Assembly: GCA_964017045.1 (NCBI GenBank)
Contig: OZ024806.1
Coordinates: forward strand, 6,654,488-6,718,487
Source of the DNA: Omphiscola glabra
Taxonomy: Eukaryota > Mollusca > Gastropoda > Lymnaeidae
Length of the DNA: 64,000 nucleotides
Direction of reading: 5' to 3'
Positions 32,091-43,404 of the stretch are shown here, in pieces; within the stretch, counting starts at the first letter, position 1; the number at the start of each line of letters is the position of its first letter. The position numbers were made by a program, and so were the translations under genes. A model generated the notes under the pieces. The model made no database searches and had not been told where the DNA came from. It saw only the letters and a list, made by a program, of their open reading frames with translations.

Positions 32091-34511
32091 TCACTCAAGA
32101 GCTTTCCTCAGACCACTTCTGTGTTGTTTGTGAGCTTAACGTTAATGCATCCTCTCCTCTCCTTCAATCCAGGGAGGTCCGCAGTTTGTGTACTATAAAA
32201 AGGGATGCCTTTAAGCGTGATCTGAGTTTGGAAGTGTCCCCTGCCCTCTGCCCTACTTTGGAAACACTACACAGTGCATTGCGCACTGTGCTTGAACGGC
32301 ATGCCCCCCTAACCCGCCGTATTGTTAGGTCAGCACGGTCAGCTCCCTGGTATGCAACATTAAGGGAGGAACTACGCAGTGCCAAGAAAGAGCGGCGTAG
32401 CGCGGAAAAGAAGTGGCTTAGGTCAGGTCTTGTTGTTTTTAGGCAGATGTATTATGCTGCCAAGAAACGTGTGACCAAAATTGTTTGTCGAGCAAAAACT
32501 TTGTATTTTAGCCAAAAGATAATTATGGGTAAAACCTGCAAGCAGTTGTTCGATGTTTGTAGCAATCTCAGAGGGATTAACAAAGGAATTGCTCTTCCTT
32601 CAGTGTATCCGTTGCCCCAGCAACCAGAGATGTTCTGCAATTTCTTTACAAGCAAAGTTGCTAACATCCGCGCTGAGCTTGATTGTCTTGACATACCCCC
32701 CTTAGAATTGCCACCCTTTTCTTGTGTTAGTTCACATTTCGAAATTTTTAAGCCGGTTTCAGAACAGGAGGTCAAAATTACTATTCTGGAGTCTAAGCCT
32801 ACGTCATGTTCTTTGGACCCCATCCCCACCCCCCTGTTGGTTGAGTCGTTAGATCATTTGCTCCCAACGATAACCAACATAGTCAATGAAAGCTTGTCAT
32901 CGGGCACTGTTCCATCTATTTGTAAGTCAGCTGTCATCAAACCATTGCTTAAGAAGCCTGGTCTGGATGAAAATAATTTTAAAAACTATAGACCTGTATC
33001 TCACTTATCATTTTTGTCTAAGGTCATTGAAAAACTAGTTCTAAAACAACTTTTTGCTTACTTAAATGACAACTCTCTTCTCAGTCCTAATCAATCAGCC
33101 TATAGACCTTTCCATAGCACTGAGACGGCTCTCTTGAAAGTCACCAATGACCTCTTGCTTGCATTGGACAGTGGTGATGTCTCCCTCCTGATCCTCTTGG
33201 ACCTCAATGCGGCCTTTGACACTGTCGACCATGAAACCCTTTACAAAACGCTTGAAAATTACTTTGGCATTTCTGGTTCTGTTTTGTCTTGGTTTAGGTC
33301 GTTTCTCTCTGATAGAACGCAGGCAGTCGCTGTCGATGGCTGTATCTCCAGCAGTGCTGACTTGGTGTATGGAGTGCCACAGGGGTCCGTTTTGGGCCCG
33401 GTTCTATTTACAATGTATACCAGGCCACTGCTCCTCTTGCTCGAGAGGCATGCTGTTGGGAGCCAGTCTTTCGCGGATGATACGCAACTATACAAGCATA
33501 CCCATCCCTCTCTTGTAGATTCAGCTGTCCGGACTTTGCAGGAGTGTATTGGTGATGTCAAGTCATGGATGATACTCAGCAAGTTGAAACTTAACGATGA
33601 CAAAACGGAAGCACTTCTTATTCATGATCACAAATCATCCTCTAACTCAGCTCTCACCACCTCATTTCAAGTAGGTAACTCAGACATACAGTTTACATAC
33701 TCAACTAGGAATCTTGGTTATATTCTGTCTAACAACATGTCTCTAGATAAACATATATCTCACATTTGTCGCTCTGCATACACTGCTATCCGTCAGATCA
33801 GCTCCATCCGCCACTACCTCACAGTTAGTGCAACAAAAACCTTAGTCTGTGCTCTTGTTCTCTCTCGTCTTGACTACTGCAACTCTCTTCTGTCAGGCTC
33901 ACCAAAACACTTCTTAGAAAGATTACAAAAGGTTCAAAACTCAGCTGCTAGGCTAGTTTTAAAGGCAAAAAAACGTGATCACGTCACACCACTACTTCAT
34001 TCACTTCATTGGCTCCCTGTACAAGCACGGATTGATTATAAACTCTCTGTTCTGTGCCACCACTTTTTCTCGAATTCCTGCCCTTCATATCTAACCGAAA
34101 TTCTCTCTGTCTATTCACCCCTTCGACAGCTTCGCTCCTCCGCAGACGATCGTATTCTTTCTGTCCCTAAGACTCGCACAAAAACATACGGTGAAAGATC
34201 TTTCTCTTACTGTGCCCCCAAACAATGGAATTCTCTTCCACTACACATCAGAAATATATCAACCATCACAGCCTTCAAAACTGCACTCAAAACACACCTC
34301 TTTAAACTTTACTATCCTGACTGATTCCCCCTCTGAAAGTTAAACGATGCTGCTGAGTGCCGTCCATGGCTTCACATGTAAATTGTTATGGAATGGTTGG
34401 TTTTTAATTTATATTTTTAAGTTCATTTTAATTTGCATGTACAGCGTGGTGAGCCCAGCCCTAGGCTGGGGTACCACGCTATAGAAAACTACCCATAATA
34501 ATAATAATAAT
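32091..34511 (+). mobile_element. CR1/L2-group LINE, 5'-truncated, nested in the 41-bp array
   Basis: A 2.4-kb insertion flanked on both sides by the same 41-bp repeat. The left junction is ...tctatgtaac|tcactc and the right is ...aataataa|taacttcgcg. The empty unit reads ctatgtaactgtaacttcgc, so the insertion removed about one or two bases and made no target-site duplication. The element contains ORF2 from just before the last endonuclease motif, a 3' UTR of about 170 bp with agcccagccctaggctgggg (a hairpin), and an AATAAT-type tail. Related pieces lie at 11432-12170, 27791-27985 and 42655-42790. Confidence 0.95.
32093..34324 (+). CDS. LINE ORF2: endonuclease tail and reverse transcriptase (intact frame)
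   Basis: The open frame starts inside the element at its truncation point and runs to TGA at 34322-34324 (743 codons, no ATG near the start; the reading from TTG at 32186 gives 712). The first codons read SSDHFCVV, which fits the SDH motif that closes the apurinic-type endonuclease of LINEs, so almost all of that domain is missing. The reverse-transcriptase motifs are all present: LLDLNAAFDTVDH (33194 on, catalytic Asp), YGVPQGSVLGP (33368), the catalytic FADD box (33470-33481), LNDDKTEALL and LGYILSNNMSLDKHI. The C-terminal third has DYCNSLLSG and WLPVQARIDYK, typical of the CR1/L2 group. Normally this protein nicks DNA and primes reverse transcription of its own RNA. Without the endonuclease it cannot act alone, but the undamaged frame points to recent insertion. 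Confidence 0.93.
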   Translation, partial: TQELSSDHFCVVCELNVNASSPLLQSREVRSLCTIKRDAFKRDLSLEVSPALCPTLETLHSALRTVLERHAPLTRRIVRSARSAPWYATLREELRSAKKERRSAEKKWLRSGLVVFRQMYYAAKKRVTKIVCRAKTLYFSQKIIMGKTCKQLFDVCSNLRGINKGIALPSVYPLPQQPEMFCNFFTSKVANIRAELDCLDIPPLELPPFSCVSSHFEIFKPVSEQEVKITILESKPTSCSLDPIPTPLLVESLDHLLPTITNIVNESLSSGTVPSICKSAVIKPLLKKPGLDENNFKNYRPVSHLSFLSKVIEKLVLKQLFAYLNDNSLLSPNQSAYRPFHSTETALLKVTNDLLLALDSGDVSLLILLDLNAAFDTVDHETLYKTLENYFGISGSVLSWFRSFLSDRTQAVAVDGCISSSADLVYGVPQGSVLGPVLFTMYTRPLLLLLERHAVGSQSFADDTQLYKHTHPSLVDSAVRTLQECIGDVKSWMILSKLKLNDDKTEALLIHDHKSSSNSALTTSFQVGNSDIQFTYSTRNLGYILSNNMSLDKHISHICRSAYTAIRQISSIRHYLTVSATKTLVCALVLSRLDYCNSLLSGSPKHFLERLQKVQNSAARLVLKAKKRDHVTPLLHSLHWLPVQARIDYKLSVLCHHFFSNSCPSYLTEILSVYSPLRQLRSSADDRILSVPKTRTKTYGERSFSYCAPKQWNSLPLHIRNISTITAFKTALKTHLFKLYYPD

Positions 34512-36306
34512 AACTTCGCGATTCACATATCATTTAAAGTCTATGTAACTGTAACTTCGCGATTCACATATCATTTAAAGTCTATGTAACTGTAACTTCG
34601 CGATTCACATATCATTTAAAATCTATTTAACTGTAACTTCGCGATTCACATATCATTTAAAGTCTATGTAACTGTAACTTCGCGATTCACATATCATTTA
34701 AAGTCTATGTAACTGTAACTTCGCGATTCACATATCATTTATAGTCTATGTAACTGTAACTTCGCGATTTACATATCATTTAAAGTCTATGTAACTGTAA
34801 CTTCGCGATTCACATATCATTTAAAGTCTATGTAACTGTAACTTCGCGATTCACATATCATTTAAAGTCTATGTAACTGTAACTTCGCGATTCACATATC
34901 ATTTAAAGTCTATGTAACTGTAACTTCGCGATTCACATATCATTTAAAGTCTATGTAACTGTAACTTCGCGATTCACATATCATTTAAATTCTATGTAAC
35001 TGTAACTTCGCGATTCACATATCATTTATAGTCTATGTAACTGTAACTTCGCGATTCACATATCATTTAAAGTCTATGTAACTGTAACTTCGCGATTCAC
35101 ATATCATTTAAAGTCTATGTAACTGTAACTTATCGATTCACATATCATTTAAAGTCTATGTAACTGTAACTTCGCGATTCACATATCATTTAAAGTCTAT
35201 GTAACTGTAACTTCGCGATTCACATATCATTTAAAGTCTATGTAACTGTAACTTCGCGATTCACATATCATTTAAAGTCTATGTAACTGTAACTTCGCGA
35301 TTCACATATCATTTAAAGTCTATGTAACTGTAACTTCGCGATTCACATATCATTTAAAGTCTATGTAACTGTAACTTCGCGATTCACATATCATTTAAAG
35401 TCTATGTAACTGTAACTTCGCGATTCACATATCATTTAAAGTCTATGTAACTGTAACTTCGCGATTCACATATCATTTAAAGTCTATGTAACTGTAACTT
35501 CGCGATTCACATATTTTTTAAAGTCTATGTAACTGTAACTTCGCGATTCACATATCATTTAAAGTCTATGTAACTGTAACTTCGCGATTCACATATCATT
35601 TAAAGTCTATGTAACTGTAACTTCGCGATTCACATATCATTTAAAGTCTATGTAACTGTAACTTCGCGATTCACATATCATTTAAATTCTATGTAACTGT
35701 AACTTCGCGATTCACATATCATTTAAAGTCTATGTAACTGTAACTTCGCGATTCACATATCATTTAAAGTCTATGTAACTGTAACTTCGCGATTCACATA
35801 TCATTTATAGTCTATGTAACTGTAACTTCGCGATTCACATATCATTTAAAGTCTATGTAACTGTAACTTCGCGATTCACATATCATTTAAAGTCTATGTA
35901 ACTGTAACTTCGCGATTCACATATCATTTAAAGTCTATGTAACTGTAACTTCGCGATTCACATATCATTTAAAGTCTATGTAACTGTAACTTCGCGATTC
36001 ACATATCATTTAAAGTCTATGTAACTGTAACTTCGCGATTCACATATCATTTAAAGTCTATGTAACTGTAACTTCGCGATTCAAATATCATTTAAAGTCT
36101 ATGTAACTGTAACTTCGCGATTCACATATCATTTAAAGTCTATGTAACTGTAACTTCGCGATTCACATATCATTTAAAGTCTATGTAACTGTAACTTCGC
36201 GATTCACATATCATTTATAGTCTATGTAACTGTAACTTCGCGATTCACATATCATTTAAAGTCTATGTAACTGTAACTTCGCGATTCACATATTTTTTAA
36301 AGTCTA
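34512..36306. repeat. 41-bp minisatellite, right part (about 44 copies)
   Basis: Continues the array interrupted by the LINE. It is almost entirely the atcattt plus gtaacttcgcg variant. The tatag variant appears at 34740, 35027, 35806 and 36216, with spacings of 7, 19 and 10 units. The array stops abruptly at aaagtctag around 36306. Confidence 0.98.
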
Positions 36307-36450
36307 GATTTCTGGCGCTTATATGTAAAAATATGTCGACAACCATTTGCAACTAATGCACGGGGGATAATCCAAATTATGAACGTATTTCAGTTCTCCT
36401 CCCTAGCAATCAATGTCTCCGTAACTCTTGTACTTTTAAACCACCTATAC

Positions 36451-36633
36451 CAGCGGATCTCAACTTGTGGTCACGACCCCTTTTGGGTTCGTACGACCCT
36501 GTCACAGAAGTCGCCTAAGTGAAACACATTCTCAACAGATATAAAGTAGCAACGAAAACTTGTGGCTGGGGGTCGCCACTACCTTAGGAACTGTATTAAA
36601 GGGTCACGGCTTTAAGAAGGTTGAGAACCACTG
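36451..36633 (+). mobile_element. SPIN-like hAT MITE
   Basis: Runs from cagcggatctcaacttgtgg to aggttgagaaccactg, with tcgcctaag, aaagtagcaacgaaaa and gtattaaagggtcacggct inside. The 8-bp flanks acctatac and acttattc match at six positions, fitting an old hAT target duplication. 183 bp, non-coding, so it would depend on a transposase from elsewhere. Confidence 0.82.
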
Positions 36634-36721
36634 ACTTATTCATTTAAGAAACATGTCTACGTCACTGTCACGTCACTATGATTCAAAAGCAATATATATG
36701 TCTTCTAGATGTGCCATATTA

Positions 36722-36965
36722 TTATGGCATCCTTCCGTCTTCGCCAGACGATGGAGTAGCTATATTGTAGTCCTACACATCGACGAGTGGCTCACTAGGC
36801 CAATCCTGGAATGACAATCTCGTCTGCATTTCGCGCATGAGAATGATGATTCCTGGTTAATATTGGCCTTCCGTGCTGTTCTTTTTGTTGCAAGGGCTTC
36901 GTTCCACCCATCTTCTAACTTTTTCACTCCTTCAAAAATACAAAAATTGCCGGCGATCAATATTA
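36722..36965 (-). pseudogene. LINE ORF2 C-terminal fragment with zinc finger
   Basis: The minus strand encodes about 66 residues including EGVKKLEDGWNEALATKRTA and the finger CAKCRRDCHSRIGLVSH...C. The finger has the CX2C...H...C spacing found at the end of many animal LINE ORF2 proteins, where it probably helps nucleic-acid binding (family knowledge; function here inferred). Its 3' flank carries ctactccatcgtct...cgaagacggaaggatgcc, the same 3' end as the plus-strand fragment at 13103-13430. Upstream reverse-transcriptase sequence is absent. The starting Met is not a real start. Confidence 0.75.
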
Positions 36966-37281
36966 CAGGGGTTAAGCTAAATATTGATTCACAGCTTTAA
37001 CGTTGGTGGAGGGTTAATCAAGCCCTGGCCTTTGACGAGCCTAAAACAAGGGGGGAATGGGTTATATTAATGCAGGATACTTCCGCGTGACAAGGTCACG
37101 CATTCTTTCAGTCGTGGTTTGGTGGGTTATGTCCAGTAAATAAATAAATAATAATCAATAAACAGGGATCTTACATACTTCTCTATACCAGGGAGATAGA
37201 TTAATCGGACACGAACAATCTGTGTCCATATAACAATATATGTTAAGCTTTAATAATAATTTTACATATTTCATGAGTAAA

Positions 37282-37305
37282 CGTTTCGGCACATGCCTTC
37301 ATCAG
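37282..37305 (-). ncRNA. Hammerhead-like core motif B (best copy)
   Basis: The minus strand reads CTGATGA, AGGC-ATGT-GCC, GAAACGTT. These are, in order, the conserved hammerhead box CUGAUGA, a GGC/GCC stem II with tetraloop, and GAAAC followed by GUU, a permitted cleavage triplet. There is one extra A between CUGAUGA and stem II. The palindromic ACGT could serve as a dimeric stem III. I cannot find a convincing stem I: only two base pairs adjoin the core. Known: minimal hammerheads occur in Penelope-like and other animal retroelements. Activity here is speculative. Confidence 0.4.
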
Positions 37306-37502
37306 TATAACAAAAAGACATATAAATAAGTATACATCAAATGTACATAATATATATAGATATATATAGATATATCCTAACTAAAAAAAGAGAAAAAATA
37401 GGAGTGGGCGCAAAAACCAAACAGAAAAAAAGTATACAGAATGGAAATTAGTAAAACACAGTAAGATTAAACCTGATAAAAGGAACGCAACAAAACAACG
37501 AA

Positions 37503-37527
37503 CGTGTCGGCAGGAAGCTTTCATCAG
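37503..37527 (-). ncRNA. Hammerhead-like core motif C
   Basis: The minus strand reads CTGATGA, AAGCTTCCTGCC, GACACGTT. The CUGAUGA box is intact, but GAAA is GACA and stem II is weakened. It sits 221 bp from motif B on the same strand. Its flanks (cgcaacaaaacaacgaacg) resemble those of motif D. Confidence 0.3.
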
Positions 37528-37654
37528 AGAACAAACAGAAAAACGAATAAAATTTAAAAAAGTATCAAAAAATTATAATGTAGCACTTAGCTTAGAAGTA
37601 GTGTCCAAGAAGGCAGCAAAAGATTTGTCAAATACCAGGGAGACATTCCTACTC

Positions 37655-38505
37655 AAACAATGTCTTCTAGATGTCTCAATACCAGGGAGACATTACTACC
37701 CCAAAAATGTCTTCTAGATGTCTCAATACTAGGGAGACATTCCTACTCAAACAATGTCTTCTAGATGTCTCAATACCAGGGAGACATTCCTACTCATACA
37801 ATGTCTTCTAGATGTCTCAATACCAGGGAGACATTCCTACCCAAACAACGTCTTCTAGATGTCTCAATGCCAGGGAGACATTCCTACCCAAACAATGTCT
37901 TCTAGATGTCTCAATACCAGGGAGACATTCCTACCAAAAAAATGTCTTCTAGACGTCTCAATACCAGGGAGACATTCCTACCCAAACAATGTCTTCTAGA
38001 CGTCTCAAAACCAGGGAGACATTCCTACCCAAACAATGTCTTCTAGACGTCTCAAAACCAGGGAGACATTCCTACCCAAACAATGTCTTCTAGACGTCTC
38101 AAAACCAGGGAGACATTCCTACCCAAACAATGTCTTCTAGACGTCTCAAAACCAGGGAGACATTCCTACCCAAACAATGTCTTCTAGACGTCTCAAAACC
38201 AGGGAGACATTCCTACCCAAACAATGTCTTCTAGACGTCTCAATACCAGGGAGACTTTCCTACCCAAACAATGTCTTCTAGACGTCTCAAAACCAGGGAG
38301 ACATTCCTACCCAAACAATGTCTTCTAGACGTCTCAATACCAGGGAGACATTCATACCCAAACAATGTCTTCTAGAAGTGTCAATACCAGTGAGACATTC
38401 CTACCCAAACAATGTCTTCTAGACGTCTCAATACCAGGGAGACATTCCTACCCAAACAATGTCTTCTAGACGTCTCAATACCAGGGAGACATTCCTACCC
38501 AAACA
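37655..38505. repeat. 47-bp minisatellite, about 18 copies
   Basis: Unit atgtcttctagacgtctcaa, then taccagggagacattcctac, then ccaaaca. Left copies have gatgtctc and right copies gacgtctc; a run of seven in the middle has aaaacc for ataacc, showing local homogenisation. It ends at a poly-C tract (38515). Confidence 0.97.
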
Positions 38506-38654
38506 GATCGAACCACCCCCCCCCCCATCCACTTTTCCATAATTTGGTTGTACTCTCATAAACTGCATGAAGCTCAGCATCTTAATAAGGACTCTAAGCT
38601 AATTCTTAGTGAGCTTCTAAAACACACGACCATTGTTGACACATTCAAAAGCTT

Positions 38655-38972
38655 GTCATGTCAAACTGCCATTAACTTAAACCACTCATCAGTTCTCAGG
38701 TCAAACTGCCATTAACTAAAACCACTCATCAGTTATTAGGTCAAACTGCCATTAACTTAAACCACTCATCAGTTCTCAGGTCAAACTGCCATTAACTTAA
38801 ACCACTCATCAGTTATTAGGTCAAACTGACATTAACTTAAACCACTCATCAGTTCTCAGGTCAAACTGCCATTAACTTAAACCACTCATCAGTTATTAGG
38901 TCAAACTGACATTAACTTAAACCAATCATAGGTAATCAGGTCAAACTGCCATTAACTTAAACCACTCATCAG
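38655..38972. repeat. 40-bp tandem repeat, about 8 copies
   Basis: Unit ggtcaaactgccattaactt then aaaccactcatcagttctca. ttctca and ttatta versions alternate, so the true period is 80 bp. Confidence 0.96.
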
Positions 38973-40184
38973 TGACGACCAACAGGTTTAAACTTTTGAA
39001 GACGCAAGACTCACTTCTGAAATACGCTCATGTAGCTTACACCATCTACAGAGTTTTATCGTCTGCTCCTGTGACAGACATGCGATCGAATCCAATCAAC
39101 ACGTGACGTCACGTAAAGACGAATGAATATCAGAAGAAGAGACAAAAAAATCCTCCCATCTCTCCTCTCAAACTATTCACATAATCGGAAAAACCCACAA
39201 AACATCTCGCGGTCATTACCTTTCTTGGAATGCCTGACCACCGAAACAGTCCTTTGCACTTCCGTTGTAACAGCGTTCACGAAGCCAGGCTTTTAAAAAT
39301 GGGGGGGGGGGGGGGGGGAGAGAGAGAAAAAAGCCAGGAATTCCACATGGTTTCCATGGACGCCACGTCGCAGATACTCTCTAGTCACCGGTGTTTACAT
39401 CGCCGGTGTAGTCTCGCGACAAGAGGCGCGCACGTTTCCAAATCAACCCATCCTGGGGGTGGGAGGGGGGCGGAATAATTATTTGAAACGGTTAATTAAT
39501 CGCTTCTGATTGGCCGAGACTAAACGCAAAACCCATGAACTCTCAGGCGAACTCATTTACTTAATTGTTGCCACTGGCCTGACATGCGAGTTTGAAAACA
39601 TAACCAAACCAAAAAAACTAGCTTTGTTAAATCATTTAGTTAAAAGCTTTATCATGTAGGCCTTGGTAGAAGTTATTAATGGAGCCGTGGTGTCGCAAAA
39701 TGAATGGATGGGGGAGTGGGGGTGGTTGTGGTGGAGGGGGTCACCTTAAACTCCCCCTCCCCCCTCACACCCCAACCCCCTCTTCCGTAAAAGAAAGATA
39801 TGAGTCTATAGATCGTAACTAACGTTTTGAGGTTTCGATCCTAAACCTTAAACACAAAACCCGATACCGTGCCGAGGAAACGTTGCAAAGCTGGAGAAAT
39901 GATGAAAGAAGATGGTCATTATGAACTATATAAATAAAAAGTTGAGATTTTAAAAAAAAAATGACCAATATCGATACAACTTTGTCACGAAAATTTCACA
40001 CTGTCGTCTATGAAAATGTGTCTATAAATTCAGAATAGACCCAGAAAAACATCACAAGAGATCACACCTTTCAAATTAGGCTCACAAATATATCACACGA
40101 GATAACACATTTTAAAGTCAGCCCACAAGGATGAAGTTGTGCCCAAAAATTTGTAGATTAAGTCCCCTTTAAAATGGTACTTCA
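38973..40184. other. Unique DNA with poly-G tract and a candidate exon
   Basis: Contains poly-G at 39301-39318, a G/C-rich stretch at 39700-39780, and the candidate exon 39220-39289. A cacgtgacgtcacgt string at 39101-39115 combines an E-box-like and a CRE-like motif, but nothing shows it is used. The 82-codon plus ORF at 39230-39478 spans the poly-G and is not credible. Confidence 0.5.
39220..39289 (-). CDS. Candidate short internal exon, function unknown
   Basis: On the minus strand a long pyrimidine tract (poly-C) and tttttaaaAG precede CCTGGCTTCGTG, and AAAG|GTAATG closes the segment. This is a textbook-like acceptor and donor 70 bp apart. One frame reads PGFVNAVTTEVQRTVSVV then RHSKK; a second frame (AWLRERCYNGS...) is also open, so the frame is uncertain. 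In the first frame the exon ends with one extra base, matching the two-base start of the candidate at 24092-24237. No family recognised. Such a short ORF can occur by chance. Confidence 0.3.
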
Positions 40185-40430
40185 TCATGGAAATATGAAC
40201 AGAATGAAATATGAACAGATGGAAATATGAACAGATGGAAATATGAACAGAAGGAAATATGAACAGAAGGAAATATGAACAGGTGGAAATATGAACAGAA
40301 GGAAATATGAACAGAAGGAAATATGAACAGAAGGAAATATGAACAGAAGGAAATGTGAACAGAAGGAAATATGAACAGAAGGAAATATGAACAGAAGGAA
40401 ATATGAACAGAAGGAAATATGAACAGAATT
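40185..40430. repeat. 16-bp minisatellite, about 15 copies
   Basis: Unit ggaaatatgaacagaa with occasional gatgg and ggtgg versions. Confidence 0.97.
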
Positions 40431-41019
40431 ATGAACATTTGTTTAAACAGTCCTCCATTATTAATTACCAAGAATTATTCCCCCCCTCTCCCCACACTCT
40501 TCATTTCAAGTTGCGAAAATTAATATAAAAAATATAAATATGTATTTCATTTTAATTTAATGACCGTTCGGCCAGTGGTCTATAACGTCTCGCGGTGGGG
40601 AGAGGGAGGGTGAGAATATGAGAGAAAAGAAAGAAAAAACAGCCAACTATTGAGCATTTTCATTATATATTTTTTCCCTGTGTTCGAGGCCAAATACAGA
40701 GAGATATAAATGACGCGACAGGGTGCCCGTCCATCCACCACCCGAACCCCCGTGAGTTACAGGTGTGATATAATCCTCACACCTATGGAGCCCACGACGG
40801 CAAGTCTCTGGTGCTAATGTGTCAAAACCACGCTGAGAACCACTGGGGAATGCAAGAGTAAACGATGTCAAAGAAGAGGCAAAATATCGACCGCGTGACA
40901 ACCCCAGGGAAGCTATCGGGTGCAGACCCTTTGGAACACAATTATAACATGTTTATCATCGCTTATTTCATGATTAGCTTCTTCTTTTCTTGTTGTTTTA
41001 GCTTTTCCCTGGTTTCCCT
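40431..41019. other. Unique DNA, no gene recognised
   Basis: Contains an 84-codon minus ORF (40647-40901) without a known domain. The segment about 40680-40800 is GC-richer and might be an old TE relic. Confidence 0.45.
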
Positions 41020-42555
41020 AGTTAGGTGCTGGTGATACGGGTGTTAGGTTACTGGTGATAATGGTGTTTAGTTGCTGGTGATACGGGTGTTAGTTTACTG
41101 GTGATAATGGTGTTTAGTTGCTGGTGATACGGGTGTTAGTTTACTGGTGATAATGGTGTTTAGTTGCTGGTGATACGGGTGTTAGTTTACTGGTGATAAT
41201 GGTGTTTAGTTGCTGGTGATACGGGTGTTAGTTTACTGGTGATAATGGTGTTTAGTTGCTGGTGATACGGGTGTTAGTATACTGGTGATAATGTTGTTTA
41301 GTTGCTGGTGATACGGGTGTTAGGTTACTGGTGATAATGGTGTTTAGTTGCTGGTGATACGGGTGTTAGTTTACTGGTGATAATGGTGTTTAGTTGCTGG
41401 TGATACCGGTGTTAGTTTACTGGTGATAATGGTGTTTAGTTGCTGGTGTTACCGGTGTTAGGTTACTGGTGATAATGGTGTTTAGTTGCTGGCGATACGG
41501 GGTTAGGTTACTGGTGATAATGGTGTTTAGTTGCTGGTGATACCGGTGTTAGTTTACTGGTGATAATGGTGTTTAGTTGCTGGTGATACGGGTGTTTAGT
41601 TGCTGGTGATAATGGTGTTTAGTTGCTGGTGATACCGGTGTTAGTTTACTGGTGATAATGGTGTTTAGTTGCTGGTGATACCGGTGTTAGTTTACTGGTG
41701 ATAATGGTGTTTAGTTGCTGGTGATAAGTGTGTTAGGTTACTGGTGATAATGGTGTTTAGTTGCTGGTGATACGGTTGTTAGGTTACTGGTGATAATGGT
41801 TTTTAGTTGCTGGTGATAAGGGTGTTAGTTTACTGGTGATAATGGTGTTTAGTTGCTGGTGATAAGGGTGTTAGTTTACTGGTGATAATGGTGTTTAGTT
41901 GCTGGTGATAATGGTGTTTAGTTGCTGGTGATACCGGTGTTAGGTTACTGGTGATAATGGTGTTTAGTTGCTGGTGATACCGGTGTTAGGTTACTGGTGA
42001 TAATGGTGTTTAGTTGCTGGTGATAATGGTGTTTAGTTGCTGGTAATACCGGTGTTAGGTTACTGGTGATAATGGTGTTTAGTTGCTGGTGATACCGGTG
42101 TTAGGTTACTGGGGATAATGGTATTTAGTTGCTGGTGATACGGGTGTTAGTTTACTGGTGATAATGGTGTTTAGTTGCTGGTGATACGGGTGTTAGTTTA
42201 CTGGTGATAATGGTGTTTAGTTGCTGGTGATACGGGTGATTAGTTGCTGGTGATAATGGTGTTTAGTTGCTGGTGATACCGGTGTTAGGTTACTGGTGAT
42301 AATGGTGTTTAGTTGCTGGTGATAATGGTGTTTAGTTGCTGGTGATACGGGTGATTAGTTGCTGGTGATAATGGTGTTTAGTTGCTGGTGATACCGGTGT
42401 TAGGTTACTGGTGATAATGGTGTTTAGTTGCTGGTGATAATGGTGTTTAGTTGCTGGTGATACCGGTGTTAGGTTACTGGTGATAATGGTGTTTAGTTGC
42501 TGGTGATAATGGTGTTTAGTTGCTGGTGATACCGGTGTTAGGTTACTGGTGATAC
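41020..42555. repeat. 46-bp minisatellite made of two 23-bp halves
   Basis: Alternating ttactggtgataatggtgtt/tag and ttgctggtgatacgggtgtt/ag halves, about 33 dimers. In the right half, extra ttgctggtgataatgg monomers break the strict alternation. tacggg is common on the left and taccgg on the right, again showing local homogenisation. Confidence 0.97.
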
Positions 42556-42654
42556 TGTTATTTTAAATTAAAAATATCCTCTCCAATTTTTGTCAAACTG
42601 GACGAAAGGATCTATGGATATAAGGCATATCAACATAAATATGTGGGGTGAATA

Positions 42655-42790
42655 TACATTTGTTTAGTTTTATTTAATTAATGTAAGTTAATTTTTAAGC
42701 TCATGATTATGTTTGCTAATATTTGTATGTACAGCGTGGTGAGCCCAGTCCTAGGCTATTTAAAAACGCCAATAATAATAATAATAATAA
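42655..42790 (+). mobile_element. CR1/L2-group LINE 3' tail, diverged
   Basis: gtacagcgtggtgagcccag, tcctaggct and an (AAT)n tail match the 3' UTR end of the element at 32091-34511. The rest is diverged or deleted, so this is an older or different subfamily. Confidence 0.7.
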
Positions 42791-43404
42791 ATACGAGTAT
42801 TTAGCCAGAATTAATCCGACACTTTAAAAAAAAACCACATAGATCGTCACCTAACAAGACAAGCAGTTTCGAAAGTAATTTATTGTATATATGTCACGTA
42901 CATCATTATGAACGTTATGAACCGGACATCATTTTGAAAGTGTGAAAGCCTATTGGGAAACAATTGATATTGTTAATATTTTCTTGTTTTGTCATATGTG
43001 TGGGCAAACGTTTTGGGGTACAGGCAGTCACGATGAAAACTGGGATTGTAAATAGTATAAAAGATTATGGAGAGAAAGTGAGTTTAATAATAATAATAAT
43101 TTATGTGTTGACGTTATGGTTGAAGTGAAGATGAGTTGAATAATAATATGTGAAAACGTGGTTATTTTCCAGATATAATAAAGAAAATCTTATTTCTCCA
43201 TATGATCTTGTAACCAAGACAAGAGAAGAAATTGTGTATGCTGTACAGTAGGCTAAGAAAATGTTACACAGTAAAAACTGTAAATATAGAGATACAGTGA
43301 ACATGAAACAGGTATCTAAGAGAATTCAAGCCTCAAGACAAACGACTTGCTCTTCTACATGAAGTAAGGCTTGAACAGACGTGGCGAGGTTCACACACCG
43401 TGAC
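42791..43404. other. AT-rich unique DNA
   Basis: No gene recognised. Confidence 0.5.

Larger units (their letters stand above)
36966..37654. other. AT-rich DNA with two hammerhead-like motifs
   Basis: No gene recognised. A perfect 6-bp hairpin GGACAC/GTGTCC with a 9-base loop lies at 37207-37227. Isolated pieces of the 47-bp array unit (tgtcttctagatgt near 36700 and ataccagggaga near 37187) occur before the array proper. Confidence 0.5.

Noticed and set aside
32164..33603. Minus-strand and shifted ORFs inside the LINE
   Set aside because: Shadows of the reverse-transcriptase frame.
28508..36306. CRISPR array
   Set aside because: Units are contiguous tandem copies without unique spacers, in eukaryotic TE-rich DNA.
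38655..38972. CTGATGAG strings (minus) as hammerhead cores
   Set aside because: No GAAA box or stem II follows within a plausible distance; the string is part of a plain 40-bp repeat.
39101..39115. E-box/CRE-like promoter element
   Set aside because: Short motifs alone; no TATA, no transcription start context and no downstream gene identified.
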